Part shown: piece after piece, positions 21,201-36,200 of the stretch
Layout: each line of letters begins with the position of its first letter
Numbering within the stretch: position 1 is the stretch's first letter
NCBI GenBank assembly: GCA_963971405.1
Contig: OZ020489.1
Location: 27,368,290 to 27,432,289 of the forward strand
Direction: 5' to 3'
DNA: 64,000 nucleotides
Source of the DNA: Psococerastis gibbosa
Taxonomy: Eukaryota > Arthropoda > Insecta > Psocodea > Psocidae
Made by a program: the position numbers and the translations under genes
Notes under the pieces: model-generated
Databases searched by the model: none
Told to the model about the DNA's origin: nothing
What the model saw: only the letters and a program-made list of their open reading frames with translations

Positions 21201-24200
21201 ATAGGCTACGTAACCAAAGAAATAATTCTTATCTTTCGTAGAAGGCCACACCTTTACCAACTTATAGGCTACCTGCCCCAGTTTCCGTTTTGCGTGTTTA
21301 CATTCACAGCCTCACAGGCCTTCTCGTTTTCAAAGAAAGCCCCCGAGGCCCATCAATCCAGTTACACGGGACTGCCTCCCCAGTTACCCAGTTCCGAATC
21401 TGCGCATGAGCACCAGGTTCCTTGACCTTGTGGCCCTTCCGGTACCCAGGTGTGGAATCTTGATGCGGAGGCTCATCACCCATTCATAGGCGACGAGGCC
21501 GAATACTGGGGACAGAGGCGGTCCCAGACCTCATAAAAGGGGGAGGCACTTGTCAGTAGCGTAACGATAGGTTTTCGAAGGGGGCGGAGTATAATTTGGC
21601 GCCCCTCCACCAATTTTCATAAAAGTGCATAAAATGGGGAAAGCCGTTCTCATGGGCGTACGCAACTTTTACATTAATGATCTTAGTGTCTTTTGCGCAA
21701 GAGCCAGAGGGTTCGGAGGATATGGAGGGGGCCCGGGGGTCTCCCCCGGAAGAAATTTTTTGAAAAATAGGGCTGAAATAGTGGGGTTTTACGCATTTTG
21801 AGTGCAGTGAACACTTGGATTTTAGAGGCAAGGAATATAACTGCCTTCCAAAGGGGGGGGGGGGGCAATTGCCCGCAGTGCCGGTGGCCGCGTCCGCCTC
21901 TGACTGAGGAAGATACATTTAATGTTGGATTGGGCATCGATTATACTTATTCTTCGCTTGAACTACGTGTGGAGCTAGGCTGAGTCATAAATAAAAGCTT
22001 TGGAAATTTGACTGAGCTGCCTACTGATTAATTGATGATTATTTTAAATCTTAACCTGGGATTAAAAATGTAAACAAGATAATTTTATAATGGAAAGTGC
22101 TATTCAAAATGGTTTTGTTTACATTTTTAACCCCAAGAATATTACTGTATAATATAGGCGGGGATTCCACCGACCGGCTAGGGCTAAATACAAAAGCGGT
22201 AACGTGGTAGCAGACATTCAAGACTTAGGCGGGGTTTCCATCGACCTCGCATTGCAGAATGCAAATGACATTGACGGAAATTAGAATTTTTCTTTTTATA
22301 GAAATCTATTAAAATGTTTGTACTTAACATATCCCATGACGCCATATTTTAATTTTAGTTTGTTTGTTTGTGATTTTACTGTATGATCATTGATCAATTT
22401 TAACTATGGCATAGAGGAAAACAAACATTTCCGTCAATGTCATTTGCATTCTGCAATGCGAGGTCGGTGGAAACCCCGCCTAAGTCTTGAATGTCTGCTA
22501 CCACGTCACCGTTTTTGTATTTAGCCCTAGCCGGTCGGTGGAATCCCCGCCATACGGTATACTACCCGACCACGATAGGATGGGACTTGGAACATCACTT
22601 ATAAAAATCGAATAAACTCGATGTTCCGCTTATATACAAGTTTTCAAATAAACAAAGTGTTCCAAGTGCCATGGTCGGGTAATTCAACCTCGCAAGAAGT
22701 TGATAACTAGGGGCGATCTGGTCTGCCCCCCCCCAAATATTTTTTTACACGCAACGCCACTGGTCCAACACTTTGTTGTCACGCATACGCCCATAAAGGG
22801 CTGTAGAGCTAGAAGAAGAAGAAGAAGGAGAATGCTTTGGGATAGGACATTAGTAAAATTGAGGCAGCGGGAATGAAATTGAACAATTCAAATTTTTTTT
22901 TAAATAAAACTTATAATAGCTAGAGTTAGTAAAACCCAAATAATCGCTAAGAAATTAACTTTGTCAAAGAACCCCACTAATGTTAGTCAAAAATAAAACC
23001 GGAGCGCTTTCGGCAATACTTACACAGAGTTACACCATATAGCACAGTTACACCTAATCAACGATTTGAGACTTGCACTGCACACCCCGAAGAGAAAATG
23101 CAAATGTGAATAGGGAGAGGAAACTTTAGTTTATGTATAGGAGAGGGAGATGATATTGGCACTTTGGCAGGTACCGGAAGGGGTAGGAGCGAGGCTGGTT
23201 ACTTATTCCTAGCTTGGAGCCAAATCTACGTAAGAGAGTATGATTGGGTGAATAATATGGCGTTCACTATTTTCTCACTATCCCTGACGCTTTTTTAATT
23301 TCTTTTCGATATAATGTTAACCATCTGTGCCCTTTTGTTCTTTTTTCTATACAACTATTTGTCACCGAGCGTAGAGCTAGCCTAAGTCAGTGAGAAAGAG
23401 TCAGTGCAGTGGTTAAGTAAGGCTTCACCGGTACTTTCACACAGCCCAGATTTCCAGTCTCTGACTGAGTCATGCTCTGCATGAAATGGCAAGGCCCTTG
23501 GCAGTGCGAGCAAATCTACGCGCAAACAGAAATACAGCATGGGCGTGAAGCAACGCAGTGAGCAGTGACAGTGGCGTAATAACACGGGGGCAGTTTCCTC
23601 ACCAATACCAAGGACGATTAATTACATGGTTTAATTATGCTAAGCCAGAGCCTTGTATTAGTCGCGAATTGCGTCTAAAAGGTCTATGAAATGTTCCCAA
23701 CGAACGGTCAATCCAATGTTTGGAAGTTAATAAGGAGAAGATGGACGTGGAGTGTATTAAAATAGGAAGTTAAGGAAGTTGATGACAAATCCGATACAAT
23801 ACTGAGGTACGGACGAGTCTGTAGTCGCGGGTTGCTGACGTTTTTTTCCACTGTAGTCATAGGACTTGGTGAATGGTTGGTGTAAAACCACAGAGTCGAC
23901 TTCAGAAGATTTCTATGAGCTGGCGTGTCTAGTGGAAACCCGTGCACTTTCGTGCGGTTGGCTTCACGCCAGCTTCATAAATCGACAAGAAATTTTCTGC
24001 TAGCCCATTTGCTACAATGAAAACAATTTCGGCAACTGGCGACTGCAAACTCGTCCGTGTGTACCGGGCCTAAGTATACGCATAAATAAAATGTCCAAAA
24101 TAAACACGTAAAACTTGCCACAATTTCCTATTTCACACCTATAATAGGCCGAAAACGTGCTGTCCTGCAGATAAGAAGTTAAAACACGGAAATGAAATAA

Positions 24201-27200
24201 AATAATCAACTTACCAGACTCCGACTTAGGCTTGACTTTGAAGAAGAAAAGAGAATGAAGATTTTTCTGTTCGCAATAACCAGAGATTGCCATACATCCG
24301 GAGAAGAAGGTTATATGCCACACAAAGGTAAAAAGGGCGGCAATTCCTGTAGCAACAGAAAATATGGAATCAGACGCCTGCATATGTGTAGGCATGCAGC
24401 AGGAAAGGTGATCCGTAGCAAGCTGACAACGCATAAGCTAGTGTGGTGTGACTCTCAGCTTCACTAATTTTATTACAAATCTCTCGACCGTAATTAGTAA
24501 AGAGGAGAGTAGGTGCCCCCTACTGCTGGCATACGAGTATGCTGCAATTTCTTCTGCCTACCTCATTAGATAATTACAGTACATTACACAGTGGCCATGG
24601 CTCGAGTAAAACTTTTGCAACCAAAACTTTATGGAAGTCAATCGATAAGTTTAACAGGGAAGCAGCCCACACACAGTATACTGTATCTGAATAACCCTTA
24701 AGCTGATTCCTCATTCCTGGGCTCACCATATAGACCCTTATAAAAAGACATCACAACTTCACTGGTATATATTACTTTTGATGAAGCAGTAGAATCCGGG
24801 ATGATAGGTCGTGGTCGTTCTGAAAGTTCCAGTGGAAGTGTGGAAGCTTGCTTTCAGAACGAACACGGCCTATCATCTCGGATTCTACTGCCTCATCACG
24901 TAACTCTGGCTGTGATAGCCTTTGCGTATTATATCACATTATTTTTATTTATGTCGTCAGCATGTACTGTAAGTGACATTATACAATACAGCATTGCCAT
25001 TATATTTACCTGAATAGATACAGAAGATCTGCACCGACCGGAAGGGGCTAAAGACACCGATGAAGAAAGAGATGACGTCAGTGACAGAAGTGATGGTGAT
25101 GGACACTGCAGCTTCCGATAATGTGTGAGCCATGCGCTCCGGCACAGACATGGTCAGCGGTGTCTTCCGCCAGGCTGCCAACATGACGAACGTGTCATCG
25201 ATACCGATACCTACAGCAAACCAAACAACACATTAAGAGGTATGACGATCAGCGGAAGTGATGATAGTGATGGACACTGTAGCTTCCGATAATTTGAGAG
25301 CCGTGCGCTCCGGCACAGACATGGTCAGCGGAGTCTTCCGCCAGGCTGCCAACATGACGAATGTGTCGTCGACGCCGATGCCTGCGGCAAATCAAACAGC
25401 ACAATTAGAGGTCTGAACAATGAAGAATATATCGCATTGAAGTCACATTTAAGTCGCTCACTTTTTTAAGATATGAATTATTTGGCGTTTCTTTTCTAGC
25501 TAGAGCCACGGGGAGTGTGCCAAGCACGTTCTACAGTTTCTACTTTCCTACTGGCGATACATGTATATGATATATACTGTATATATTGTATTTTATTCGA
25601 TTATTTACATAGATACAGCGATTTGCGGTTAATTCGCCACCTTTTGGCAAATGGGTTATCTAGTTAGACGCTTTTATGTGGAATAAGCTATTACGTTTAT
25701 ATTCTATGTCTGACAGTCTGACTTTTTTTCGTTAGCTTTTGATAGTTTTTTCTAACTGTTATAGCGAATCGGGCAATCTGATCATACGCATAGAGTTATT
25801 ACATTACAACTTATGGTTGTCAGTATGACCGACGTACAAATGAGGAGCACTCTATCCTTGTCAGCATGTGAATGTGACAGGAGAGTGAGGTGACTATGTC
25901 GAAATTCAGGACGCCATATATTATATGTTTCTAGGCTAGGGAACGAATATGCGCACCTTAATTGTGGGAAATGTGAGACAAAGATCGCGTCCTCACAGTT
26001 ATATAAGGTAAAACACTTTGCTATTAATTATTTTGACCCAGGTTTACTGTAGGTAGTTATATCTGTTAATATTTTACTGCCTCCTGAAGGACCCTCTCAA
26101 GGGTAAGCCTAGTCAGCGATGCAAGTCAAAAAGGCGTAAAATAAATCATATTTTTTTAACGTTTGTATTCTAGGGAAATATTTTAATTAATCTGTCTTCT
26201 TTTTCACATTCTGAACTCCAAATTTACCCGCACGGTTTTTTTCCGCTCTTACTGTTCTTCCTCCACCTGACTTTGGCATATTTACAACAAAATTGTACAT
26301 TTTAATGAAAAAAATATATTTTAAACAACTATAAACGGACTCTTAACAGATACCGAACGCAAGCAACCTCGCGGACAACCGCAACACTAAGTTAACTCTC
26401 GATAGTCCCGATGCGCTGTGTTTCGTTACACAAAAGGTTGCGTATTGCAATTCCAAAGCCCTGCCATAAAAAAACTCACTTCAAAAACATGACTTGTAAA
26501 ACCGTATTCTATTTTTTCTTAAATTGCTATGGTTTCGCAGTCTCACCAGCAACAGCACCTTTATTTCCTGATGATCGTGGCTTTTCATTTATTCTAATCT
26601 AAATCTATGATTTTAAAAATACCGCCAACAGTGTAATTAGGCCTACCTACAAAGGCTTTAACAGCTGGAGTCAGATGATGGAACAGGAGAATTCTGGTTA
26701 ATGAGCCGTGGTCAATTGGATAAATTTGAAAGAATAATTCCAAATATCCCGTCAACAGCTCTAGTCGGCAACAGAACTTACAAAATAAAACCTTCAAAGT
26801 CCGTAGTGCCAATGAAGACGACAACCGCTTTCATTGACGAAACGTTTCGAAGTTCGCTTTCAGATTGACCATGGCATATCGGGCCAGATTCTCCTATTTC
26901 ATCAATATCTATACACATGTTCAACTTTTCATTAACTAACATTAAGGTACAGTAGATAGCATTAAGTCTAAGGTTTGCACGCGGCAGATTCAGTTAAATT
27001 GTAATTGCGAAAATTCCATGAACTGTCAGACTTTGGTGATTAGGCTAATAACGCCAGGAATTTTCGTTTCACTAGTCAATTAACTGCACGGTATACTTCG
27101 GCCTTGTCTGATTCGTTTAGCTCGCTTTTCAAACAGAAACTTCATTAGACGATAGGTAATGCAGGCACATATCACAATTGATTTAAAGTTTAAACTAAAA

Positions 27201-30200
27201 GGTTAATTGAGATATGCTACATACCGTATGCTCACACTTCTAGGCTAAGCAATTGTATCGTTAACCTTCAGTAGCTAACAATAAGAGTAATTTTCATCGA
27301 ATGATGTGCTACAATAGGCCAATGATCTTTATTTCCTCGAGGAAACATAAATAAAGTAAGAAATCAAAAGACTTCCAAACGTGATTTTGGAATTAACTAA
27401 ATTCAGATATTAAATGCCAATAAGGGGTTCATCTTGACATAGGCTTGGAGCTCGCGGAGGCAGACACTGCGGCATTATGAAATTAGAAGCATTGTAGACT
27501 TATTTAGAGCCACGAAGTTAAAGATCTACAAAAACCCAGTTGACAGACCAGTTGAAATATAACCACCTACAGCTCAGAAGCCTGGAATCTTACCGCCAAC
27601 GACGCCAGCAAACTACGAGTATTGGCAAGGAAGATAATAAGGATAATCTTTGTATAACCCTGTTTGAAAATGGAGAGTGGCAAGTAAGAAACATCGCCGA
27701 AATAGATACTTACTCAATGGAGAAGACATAGTCCGTTTTATATTAATAAAACAGAACAACAGACAAACAGACGAAATGTCTGCCTCGTCTGTTTGTTTAC
27801 AGATTTTTCGCCTAAACTACTGCGGATTTGGTTGAAATTCGACTCGACACAAAGGGGGGGGGGGGGCACCCTAAATGTTAATATAATAAGGGTTGGTTTT
27901 ATTTATTCAGTTTGTTCCAAACATCATAGCCAGCACCTCTTCCGTCGTCATCTATAACACATTCTCTTGGAACAAGTTAGTGGTAATCCCCCAATTGATA
28001 GTTTGGTTCTGGGGGCAAAAATTTATTTATTATCTATCTATTAAAAAAGTGGCTCAATTTTCATGAAAAATGACTAAAACAATAACTTTGTCGAAAAATC
28101 ATTTCATCGGTGTTACTTAACCTTAGGTATCACTCACACACTACACAGGTATAAGGGTTCACTGGTACCGGCCCATAAAAAACAGACGAACAGAACATCC
28201 CCCCGAAAAATATATCTGCCCATGTTTGCTGGACTGGAATTGGACTTTTTACTAGCCATGTTGAAAAGATGTTATTATACCCACCTTGCCCATACCAGTT
28301 TACAACCATCACGCAAAAAAATTATTATCCTCAAAGTCGAACCGTAGGTCAAACTTAACAAAAACTATGAGTCGAATCGAATTAGTTATGAGCCATCCCA
28401 CGCTGTGAATAATAACCAGGTACAGGTTCTAAGTCCTACTTCCGGGCCTGTAGTTAACGCGTCTGCCGCCTCCATCAATAATTCTTGTCCAAGTCACACC
28501 CGAAACTATGGTCCAAGTACATGGCAGTTTTAGCAGCAACGGACCGAATGGTGACGCAGTTATGCCATTTACATGGTACAAGATTTAAACCATCACCTGA
28601 TCACCACCATCATCACACTGTTATGAAACCATCTTATTTAGTCTTGGCGCATATGCCACAAACGTGGCCTCACGCCATAAAAGAAAAAAAAAAATGCATA
28701 AAAAAATCATTATTCAGCCTATGAATTTTATACATTATGCCTACATGATAAGACATTGAACCGGTCCACTGTACACATCTCAATAGCGCTATAATCTTTT
28801 GCTTACTTACCAACCATGAGGAAAGGAGCTGCCAAATTTATGCCAATAAAGTCAAAGCCGAGATAGATGGCAAAGCCAAAACCTGCGATACAGGCCATGG
28901 CTGCAGAAACGTTTCCCATAAGACCAAGGTATGGCTTGGAGCGGACCCAATCCAACATCAAGCATGTTATCATTGAAAATCTGTAACACAAAAGCAAGTT
29001 GTTACATAATTTAGTGATTGAACTATGAATTGAAGACAGAAAATCTGCGATGTGGTTGCTTAGATTCTTTTTGAAATTTACATTCTTACATAAATGCACC
29101 CGGTGTCTTGAACGGCTCTTGCTTAGAACAAGCAACTCCTTATCCATGTTGTAGGACACTAACAAAGTCCTGAATAAGCAGCGAAATTCTTGTGGCAAGA
29201 TCTTGACCGAATACACTTGTCATTACGACACTTTATGTCAAGAAACTCAGAAATCTTGCTTAAAACATTTTAAAACGCAGGTGAGATGCTGGATGCTGTT
29301 TACAAGAATCAAGGGTGTTAAGATAATAATGAGTAAGGGGTCTTGCGGCAAGAATCGCCATAAAAACATAGCTCATGACACTTCTTTGCAAGCAACTCCT
29401 CTTCCTTGAAATAAGAAGGAAAGTGGCCTGTCACTTTTCAGTGTAAAGGTTGCGTTACAGATATAGAAAAAAAACTGAACTTCGTAGGATTCGAACTCAC
29501 GACCTACGCTTATCCGGATAGGGTTCGAATCCCGCCATGTCCAGTTTTTTCTATATCCTCTAATTTTGGCTATAACGAGGAGGTTACTTCTTCAACCAAA
29601 GTTAGTTTAAAGTCAGTGTTATCACTGTTATATACCATATAATACTATAATATATTAAAGGCCTGCCTGCGGTACGCTAAAGGGTAAAGGATTTTGTTCT
29701 GCACTGCGAAATTGAGAAATTTCATTGCAGAACAAGTTCAACTTCAAACTGATGTAAATTAAACCAAAACCACTGCTCCGACAAGCTTGTGGCAGACTTG
29801 GCAGGTTATAGCCCAGGCCTCATCAAATTGAACATGATCAAAGGTTAGCCAGTTTCTACCTAAGAGATCAGGGCTTTGGGTTCAATTTTACTATTAAACT
29901 ATTGTAATCGCATACTTACGCCACCATGAGAGCAAATGTCGATCCAAAATAAGGCACGACAGTGCGGGTGTTCCTTTCCAACTCAATGTCCAAGGTACGC
30001 GAGGCGAACATGGCTGTGGAAATGTATTTGAAGATGTTTCGCTTTTCGGCTTTACCAACAGCATCGAGGAAGGCTTCCTCCCAAGCGGCACCCCTGCAAC
30101 AATTAAATAGAGAATCGTTATGAGGATATCGGCGATTACAAAGGGTTTCAAGCAAGCAATTTGCATTACTCTTCCTATAGACATCCATGGGCAGCTTCAT

Positions 30201-33200
30201 ATCGTTTATTGAACAACCACATGCTAAAACGATCTGTTGGTGTTGGGGCAATATTATTGTAAACGCTGTGTCCGCATTGTTTGCCCGTTGGCATTCCTGC
30301 CTTAGTTTTTGACTTTGACATCCAGTATATATAATTTCTTTCAAAGAAACAATGGGCAAACCGACACCACACTTGGGCAGGAGTAGGCGAGACTTAAGCC
30401 AGAGTTATAAATATATTGCAATATTTGAGTTATACATTGTATATGGCCTATAAACTTGCCTAAGGGTGTAAGTTTGAAGACAGCGTGATAAATTGTCCAA
30501 TAGGCTAACTGCGAATTTCAAATCACGACAGCCCAATAATGGTTGTTGTGTTGCCATCTAGTGTAATTCAGTTAAGTTAGTATCAATTTCACTAGATGGC
30601 AGCAGCTTTTGTAGGTTTTAATTGGCTGCCGTAACTTGAAATGTCTATTGACTGTCGTGTTAGCTTATACCCTATGGGGGACGCTTTATAGCTCTCACAA
30701 CTCATGTATAAGACAACTGGCAGATTTGAGTGTAAGAGAAAGCTTTATAGCCCTTACTCTGTTGTTTTTTATCACATTAGTCCGACAGGATGCCTTAAGG
30801 GCAAACCGGAGTCGCCGATATTTCATTTGTCTGCAAACTTTAATTTCTCATGAAATATGGAACACAGAACAATGAAAAAATGCTGAATGGCAAGAAGAAT
30901 TTTTTCTCCTAATTTTGATATATAGTATGTTGCAATTATCAATACCGATCAGCTATAGTTAGTGAACTTGATACGCAAAAAATAACGGTCACTCAGGAGT
31001 TCAATTTCATGGAGTTCATCAACTGTGGCGAATTAGGGCTAGTTAAGGCCACATACTATACATCAAAATTAGGGGAAATTTTTTTTCATGCCATTCAGCA
31101 TTTTTTCATTGTTCTGCGTTCCATATTTCATGAGAAATTGAAGTTTGAACACAAAATGGAATATGGGCGACTCCGGTTGGCCCTTAAGTGAATGCTATAG
31201 CACAATATTATGTCTTGCATGATAAAAATTTAATTTTTACATCAAATACCTACATAAAGTAGTCAAACTGCCCCTAGACCATTTTCAATATAATGGTGGC
31301 GCTTGTTGGCTGAAATTGGGTCGCTTCAAGTACCGTACAATATTAAACACTCGTAAATGACATTATACCAGCCCAATCTACACGGAACGAATTTGTTATA
31401 AAAGAACAAAAAGTGCACTATGATGTAACCCGTGCTTCTGAGTAGGTACATATACAGTAGAGGAGGCCAACAATTCGCACCTGTTGTCTGAACTATTGTT
31501 TAATTTTTATTATGAAGAGAAAGTTTCTTATACGCGGTTCCGTACCAGCTACTACTACATACTATAGTAGCATTTATTGACGTTAGCACTGTGGCCCTCA
31601 CTAATACGGACCGACTTGATGTGTAAAAAAAATAACGGACACTGAGCAATACAGGTGGAAGGAGTTCCCAAACTGTTGCCAATTGATGTTATTGACGCCC
31701 ACAAGCAGTACATCAAATTCCAGAGGAACATTTCTTTAAAGGGAGACGATATTTCTTAAGGATCTGTATTTCCTATACCATTGGATTTTGTGGAAAAAAA
31801 ATGTTAGAGATTAAAATAAACATTCAAATATGAAAATAAAACACAACGTCAATGGCTAGAAGACTGCACACTGAACAGTCAGAAGAAAGAATTAGAAACT
31901 GACCTCCGCGAGTTAGGAGTCGGTAGATCTTCGAGCGTATAAAAGCGAAATGACTGGAGGAGAGAAGTTGTTGAGCCCATCACCAAGGGCTGTGGAGCCA
32001 GAGGAAGCAGAAGATGTAGAAGATTCAAATAAGAAATTAGAGTACTAGGCCTACTAGAATACGTATTATGGAGCAAGAATGACCATCCCCTCCATCTACC
32101 ATTTACATCGTCGTCTTCCATTTCAAAAGTGGTTGTTCTCATTGCTATGAGGTTCATCTGTATGTTTACTTGTACCTAACAAGGAACGGTAGCTGTAGGT
32201 AGTCATTACCATAGTAAACATTTAGTAGCAGTGTAAACTTTATGTAACCCCTGTCACTTTATTGCTGTAATCTGGAGCACAACCATAATAGTCTGGCTAG
32301 TGACTTTATGAGTGTTAGTTATTTCATAGGCTACAATGACTTGGGTTATAAAAATTACCTCGGAAGGCGGGAAGGAATGGGCATGATATGATATTCCATG
32401 GTTGCTCAGGTCAAAAAAACCAAAGTTTGAAATACATTATGTGCTCACGATACGTACAGAGTTTCAGATTCCGGACCTATTGAAAACCCGGAAAATTTTA
32501 CACTGAGACTAATTTAGGGTAAGGAAAATGTACGGAAACGGGATTGACACAAGAGCCTCCTCCTTTCGGGGGTGGTATGCTAACAACTTCTATACCAAAT
32601 CCACCAAGTCCCCGCAACAGCTTCCCGTACTCAGATGAATGCTCTAGTCCAGGGGGCCCACAGACATATATCAGGTGGTCCACGGACCAAAGTAAGAAAT
32701 AACAAAATAAATAAATATAGACTTTTTTGTTCTATTACTAAGCCAACTTAGCGGAGTTAGGGCTATAAGCCCTCTCTTACACTCAACTAGGAAAGCCCGG
32801 GACCGCCTGCTTTACATGCCCTCCGAAGCATGGCCAGAAAATATAGCAAGTGTAGGACTGGAACCAAAAACCTTTCGGGTGAAAGTTGGGAGTCCGTTCC
32901 ACTACTCTACATGTCCTGAGATATTGGAAATTTGAAGTAAAATACCTACCAATACCAATCGTAAATATTTACTACAATATTAGAATGTAATTGTAGGCAC
33001 AAATCATCCTAGAATTTGACGATTTTCCTGTCACAGCTATGGTGATCCACGGAAAATCATAAAATAATCAAGTGCTCCACGGACAAAAAAGGTTGGGTTG
33101 CTCTAGTCACTGACTAATAATAACTATAAATATAAATCTATAATACCTAACGCACTAATACGGAGCCTGTTTTGTTCAGTCTATTATTAGTCGCCCACTC

Positions 33201-36200
33201 GGAATGTGGCAGGTAGCAACGCACCCTATAAGAATTCAAGAAATGAGTAACTGAAGTAAAGATAACTTAGTTCTATAGCAACCACAAGAACATACCACCA
33301 GGTCCCTGTAGCAACAATTAAATATTTTCAAGATATGAGGAGGGGGAAAGGGGCTGGAAGGGGAGCGCCTCAAGAACGGAACAAGACAAGACCACTATTT
33401 AGGTACGGTATTGACCAAGGTCTACAAAAAAAAAAACCATGTGACGCAGTGCATATAGGAAGAATAGACTTTTATTAATTAGGCTGGTCTGCCAAATTTC
33501 ATTGAACCAATGCCAGGACATTGTATTTTTTTTTTTTTTTAATTTTAGGTCGAAATTGGTCTTTAGTGTATTCAGATTTACTTTGTAGAGGTCTTTCTCA
33601 GGGAAGGATCTAAAATTTTCACCAGCAGAAAATTGGAGGTGTTGTTACAATCTAATAGTTTTTATTAAAAGAAATTTTCAAGTACATAATTTATTTCGAC
33701 AAAGTTAATTTATATTTTACAGAAGGAAAAATACTTCCGGTACGAACATATAGGGTTCCGCGTGCGACCCCAGCGGAAAAATTTAATATACATATATAGC
33801 GGAAAAATTAGACTTTTACGTATTTTTAACTATTGTACCTATCTGTGACAGTATTTTATTTCCATTAAATTTATTTATTTATTATATACTATTCTCCTTC
33901 GCTAATTCCTTTGCCATCAAATGACATTTTCGGGAAAACAGTACATTTTACGGGTCTTGATCATCTCTTTCGGACAGACTGTTTGAAAACGGGACTGTCC
34001 CGTTCAAACCGGGACGGATTGTAAGGTGACCTTAGTTATGCTATGCATATAAAAGATGCTTAATATTAGTTACAACCTTAGGGGCAGTAACTTAGGTGCC
34101 TGACAGGAAGCAATTGAGGTGGAGAGTGCCCTTGAGCAAGTGTACCTGCCGGCATTGGAGGTCAAGGTAGACGGGCGAATTCTCCGCTAGGTACGCGTTG
34201 GAGAAAGTTAGCCGGGTACCGTACAGATGCTGAGTCATTCACTATCACTGATAGCCGACGAAGGGGGAGAGGGACACAGCAGGAAAAACACCGCAGTCGA
34301 ATATTCCATGATTTTCATGACATTACTCAATCTACACTGCCAACTTAAGTTATCAATATTGATTCTTTACGAAGTCGTCTATGATGGTATGGTTGAATTT
34401 CGGAAGCTCAGTAGCAAACATTTGGGCAAGGGGATGTGCATTAACATTTATACCACGCGGAGGGGTGGGTGGGAGGCGATGGCAACTCGGTTCCCCTACT
34501 GGCTCACTATAAACTCAACTCGATTCTCTGTCCCTGATTGGCTCGTTGCTAACGCAACTTGATTTCCAATTGATGAAGTCATAATCTCTGTTATTATACT
34601 GGTTTTAGGTGATTTTATACTGATAGATATGACTATGTGGTTTGTGTAAGCTACATATACAGTATGTAGTAGTAGCGCCCCTGGCCAAGCCATCCAAAAA
34701 AGCCTTACATCAGCCTCGGATTCAGGCCCTAGGCGCCATAACTTCTTAGAAAGCCCCCAAAGGTTTTGTCTTGATATCATTACGCTAATACTTGCTAATT
34801 AGCAATTGAATAGTATTTAAATTCAAACCTGATGCTTGCTGCAACCGTTTTTCTGACAATTCACCTAATCAGTTATGCAATTCAAATTTCCAGACCGTAT
34901 GTAAATTACGAATGCGCATGTGTGCCCAACAAATTAGGTTTGATTCTAGGTATCATAACGGAAATGCCTGGAAATGTCGCACTTGTTGGACCATTTGCAC
35001 TACAGTTGCGAAATCACTCAATTACAGATGATGAAGAAACCAAGTTCAGGGGGGAAGAGGCTAGACTGAATGACAAACGCTGGTTTACTCATCAGGCTAA
35101 TGTGCGGTTTATATTCGATATGCTGAAACTAATGAATATATATATAAGATGAATGAAAGAGGAATTGTAAATAGACTTGCGAAAATTACACGTTTTTTTG
35201 TTCAGATTGCAATATTACAGTACATGAATGACGCTTGGAAATTCAAGCCTATATGTCCCCAAAAAACAAGAAATGTTTCAACAATGTCATACCCAACGGA
35301 TCTGGCACGGCGACTATACGAGAAACTACAGTCGACCCTCCCAACTAATTTACGATTCCCTAGGTTCATTACAGCAGAACCACATAGTACATGTTACAGC
35401 ATGATATCTCAGCTTGGTTAACATCTACGATATAATAATACATGTATATTTTTATATGCATTCTGGTAGATTTGAAAAATTGTCTCTATAGTAACTTTGT
35501 GACATTTCGTCATTTTCAATAAGTCCCCCGTCACGTCGTAGTCTATTTTTTCAATTTCTATTAAGATACGATCAGTTTGGATATCTCCACGGTCCGTGTT
35601 TTGATTAGCAACCAATTTCAGAGAAATATCATAAAGCAGAAGAAGTGTTTCCCTAAATATTGATAGATATGATAGAATATGTGACTGCCACTAACATCAA
35701 TTGGCCAGTTTTGCAACTTCTTCAAATTGACATCATCAGCGTCAGTTATTTGACATATCAAATTCAATAACTGACAATCCATAGCATAGACCATCAGCCT
35801 TACATTTTGAATTTTATTACTGTCTTGACTTGGATCATCATGAATCAGGTTGGTAATAGAGAGTTGCTTGCACTGCAGAAGAAAGTGACATGTTGAAGTA
35901 CTGGTGGCTGGTGCAACTCTGATTATTATTTGTGAGGTAAGACTTGCGACAATGTCGCTCATGAATGGGACCCTCTTGGCTCATCCGCAGAGAAAATCTC
36001 CCCACGGCCCAAGGCTCACTTTGATGAGTTTTCCTGCTGTTATAAAACATTAGAAAAGAAATAAAATTGTCTTTATTTTCCATTTGGGCAAATACCGCAA
36101 ATTGGACAATGGAATACAGTATAACTCTTTCACCTCTTTTAGCTTGTGGAAACATTGGTATCACCGACTTGTCAAAGTGAACGGGTTGAGCACTGTGAAT

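Noticed and set aside
25241-25412. Mutually exclusive alternative exon 5
   Set aside because: The copy lacks the donor and the second half of the exon and runs into a stop.
28485-28724. Plus-strand frame with a His-rich stretch
   Set aside because: The His run comes from a CAC/CAT low-complexity stretch; no start context, splice or domain support.
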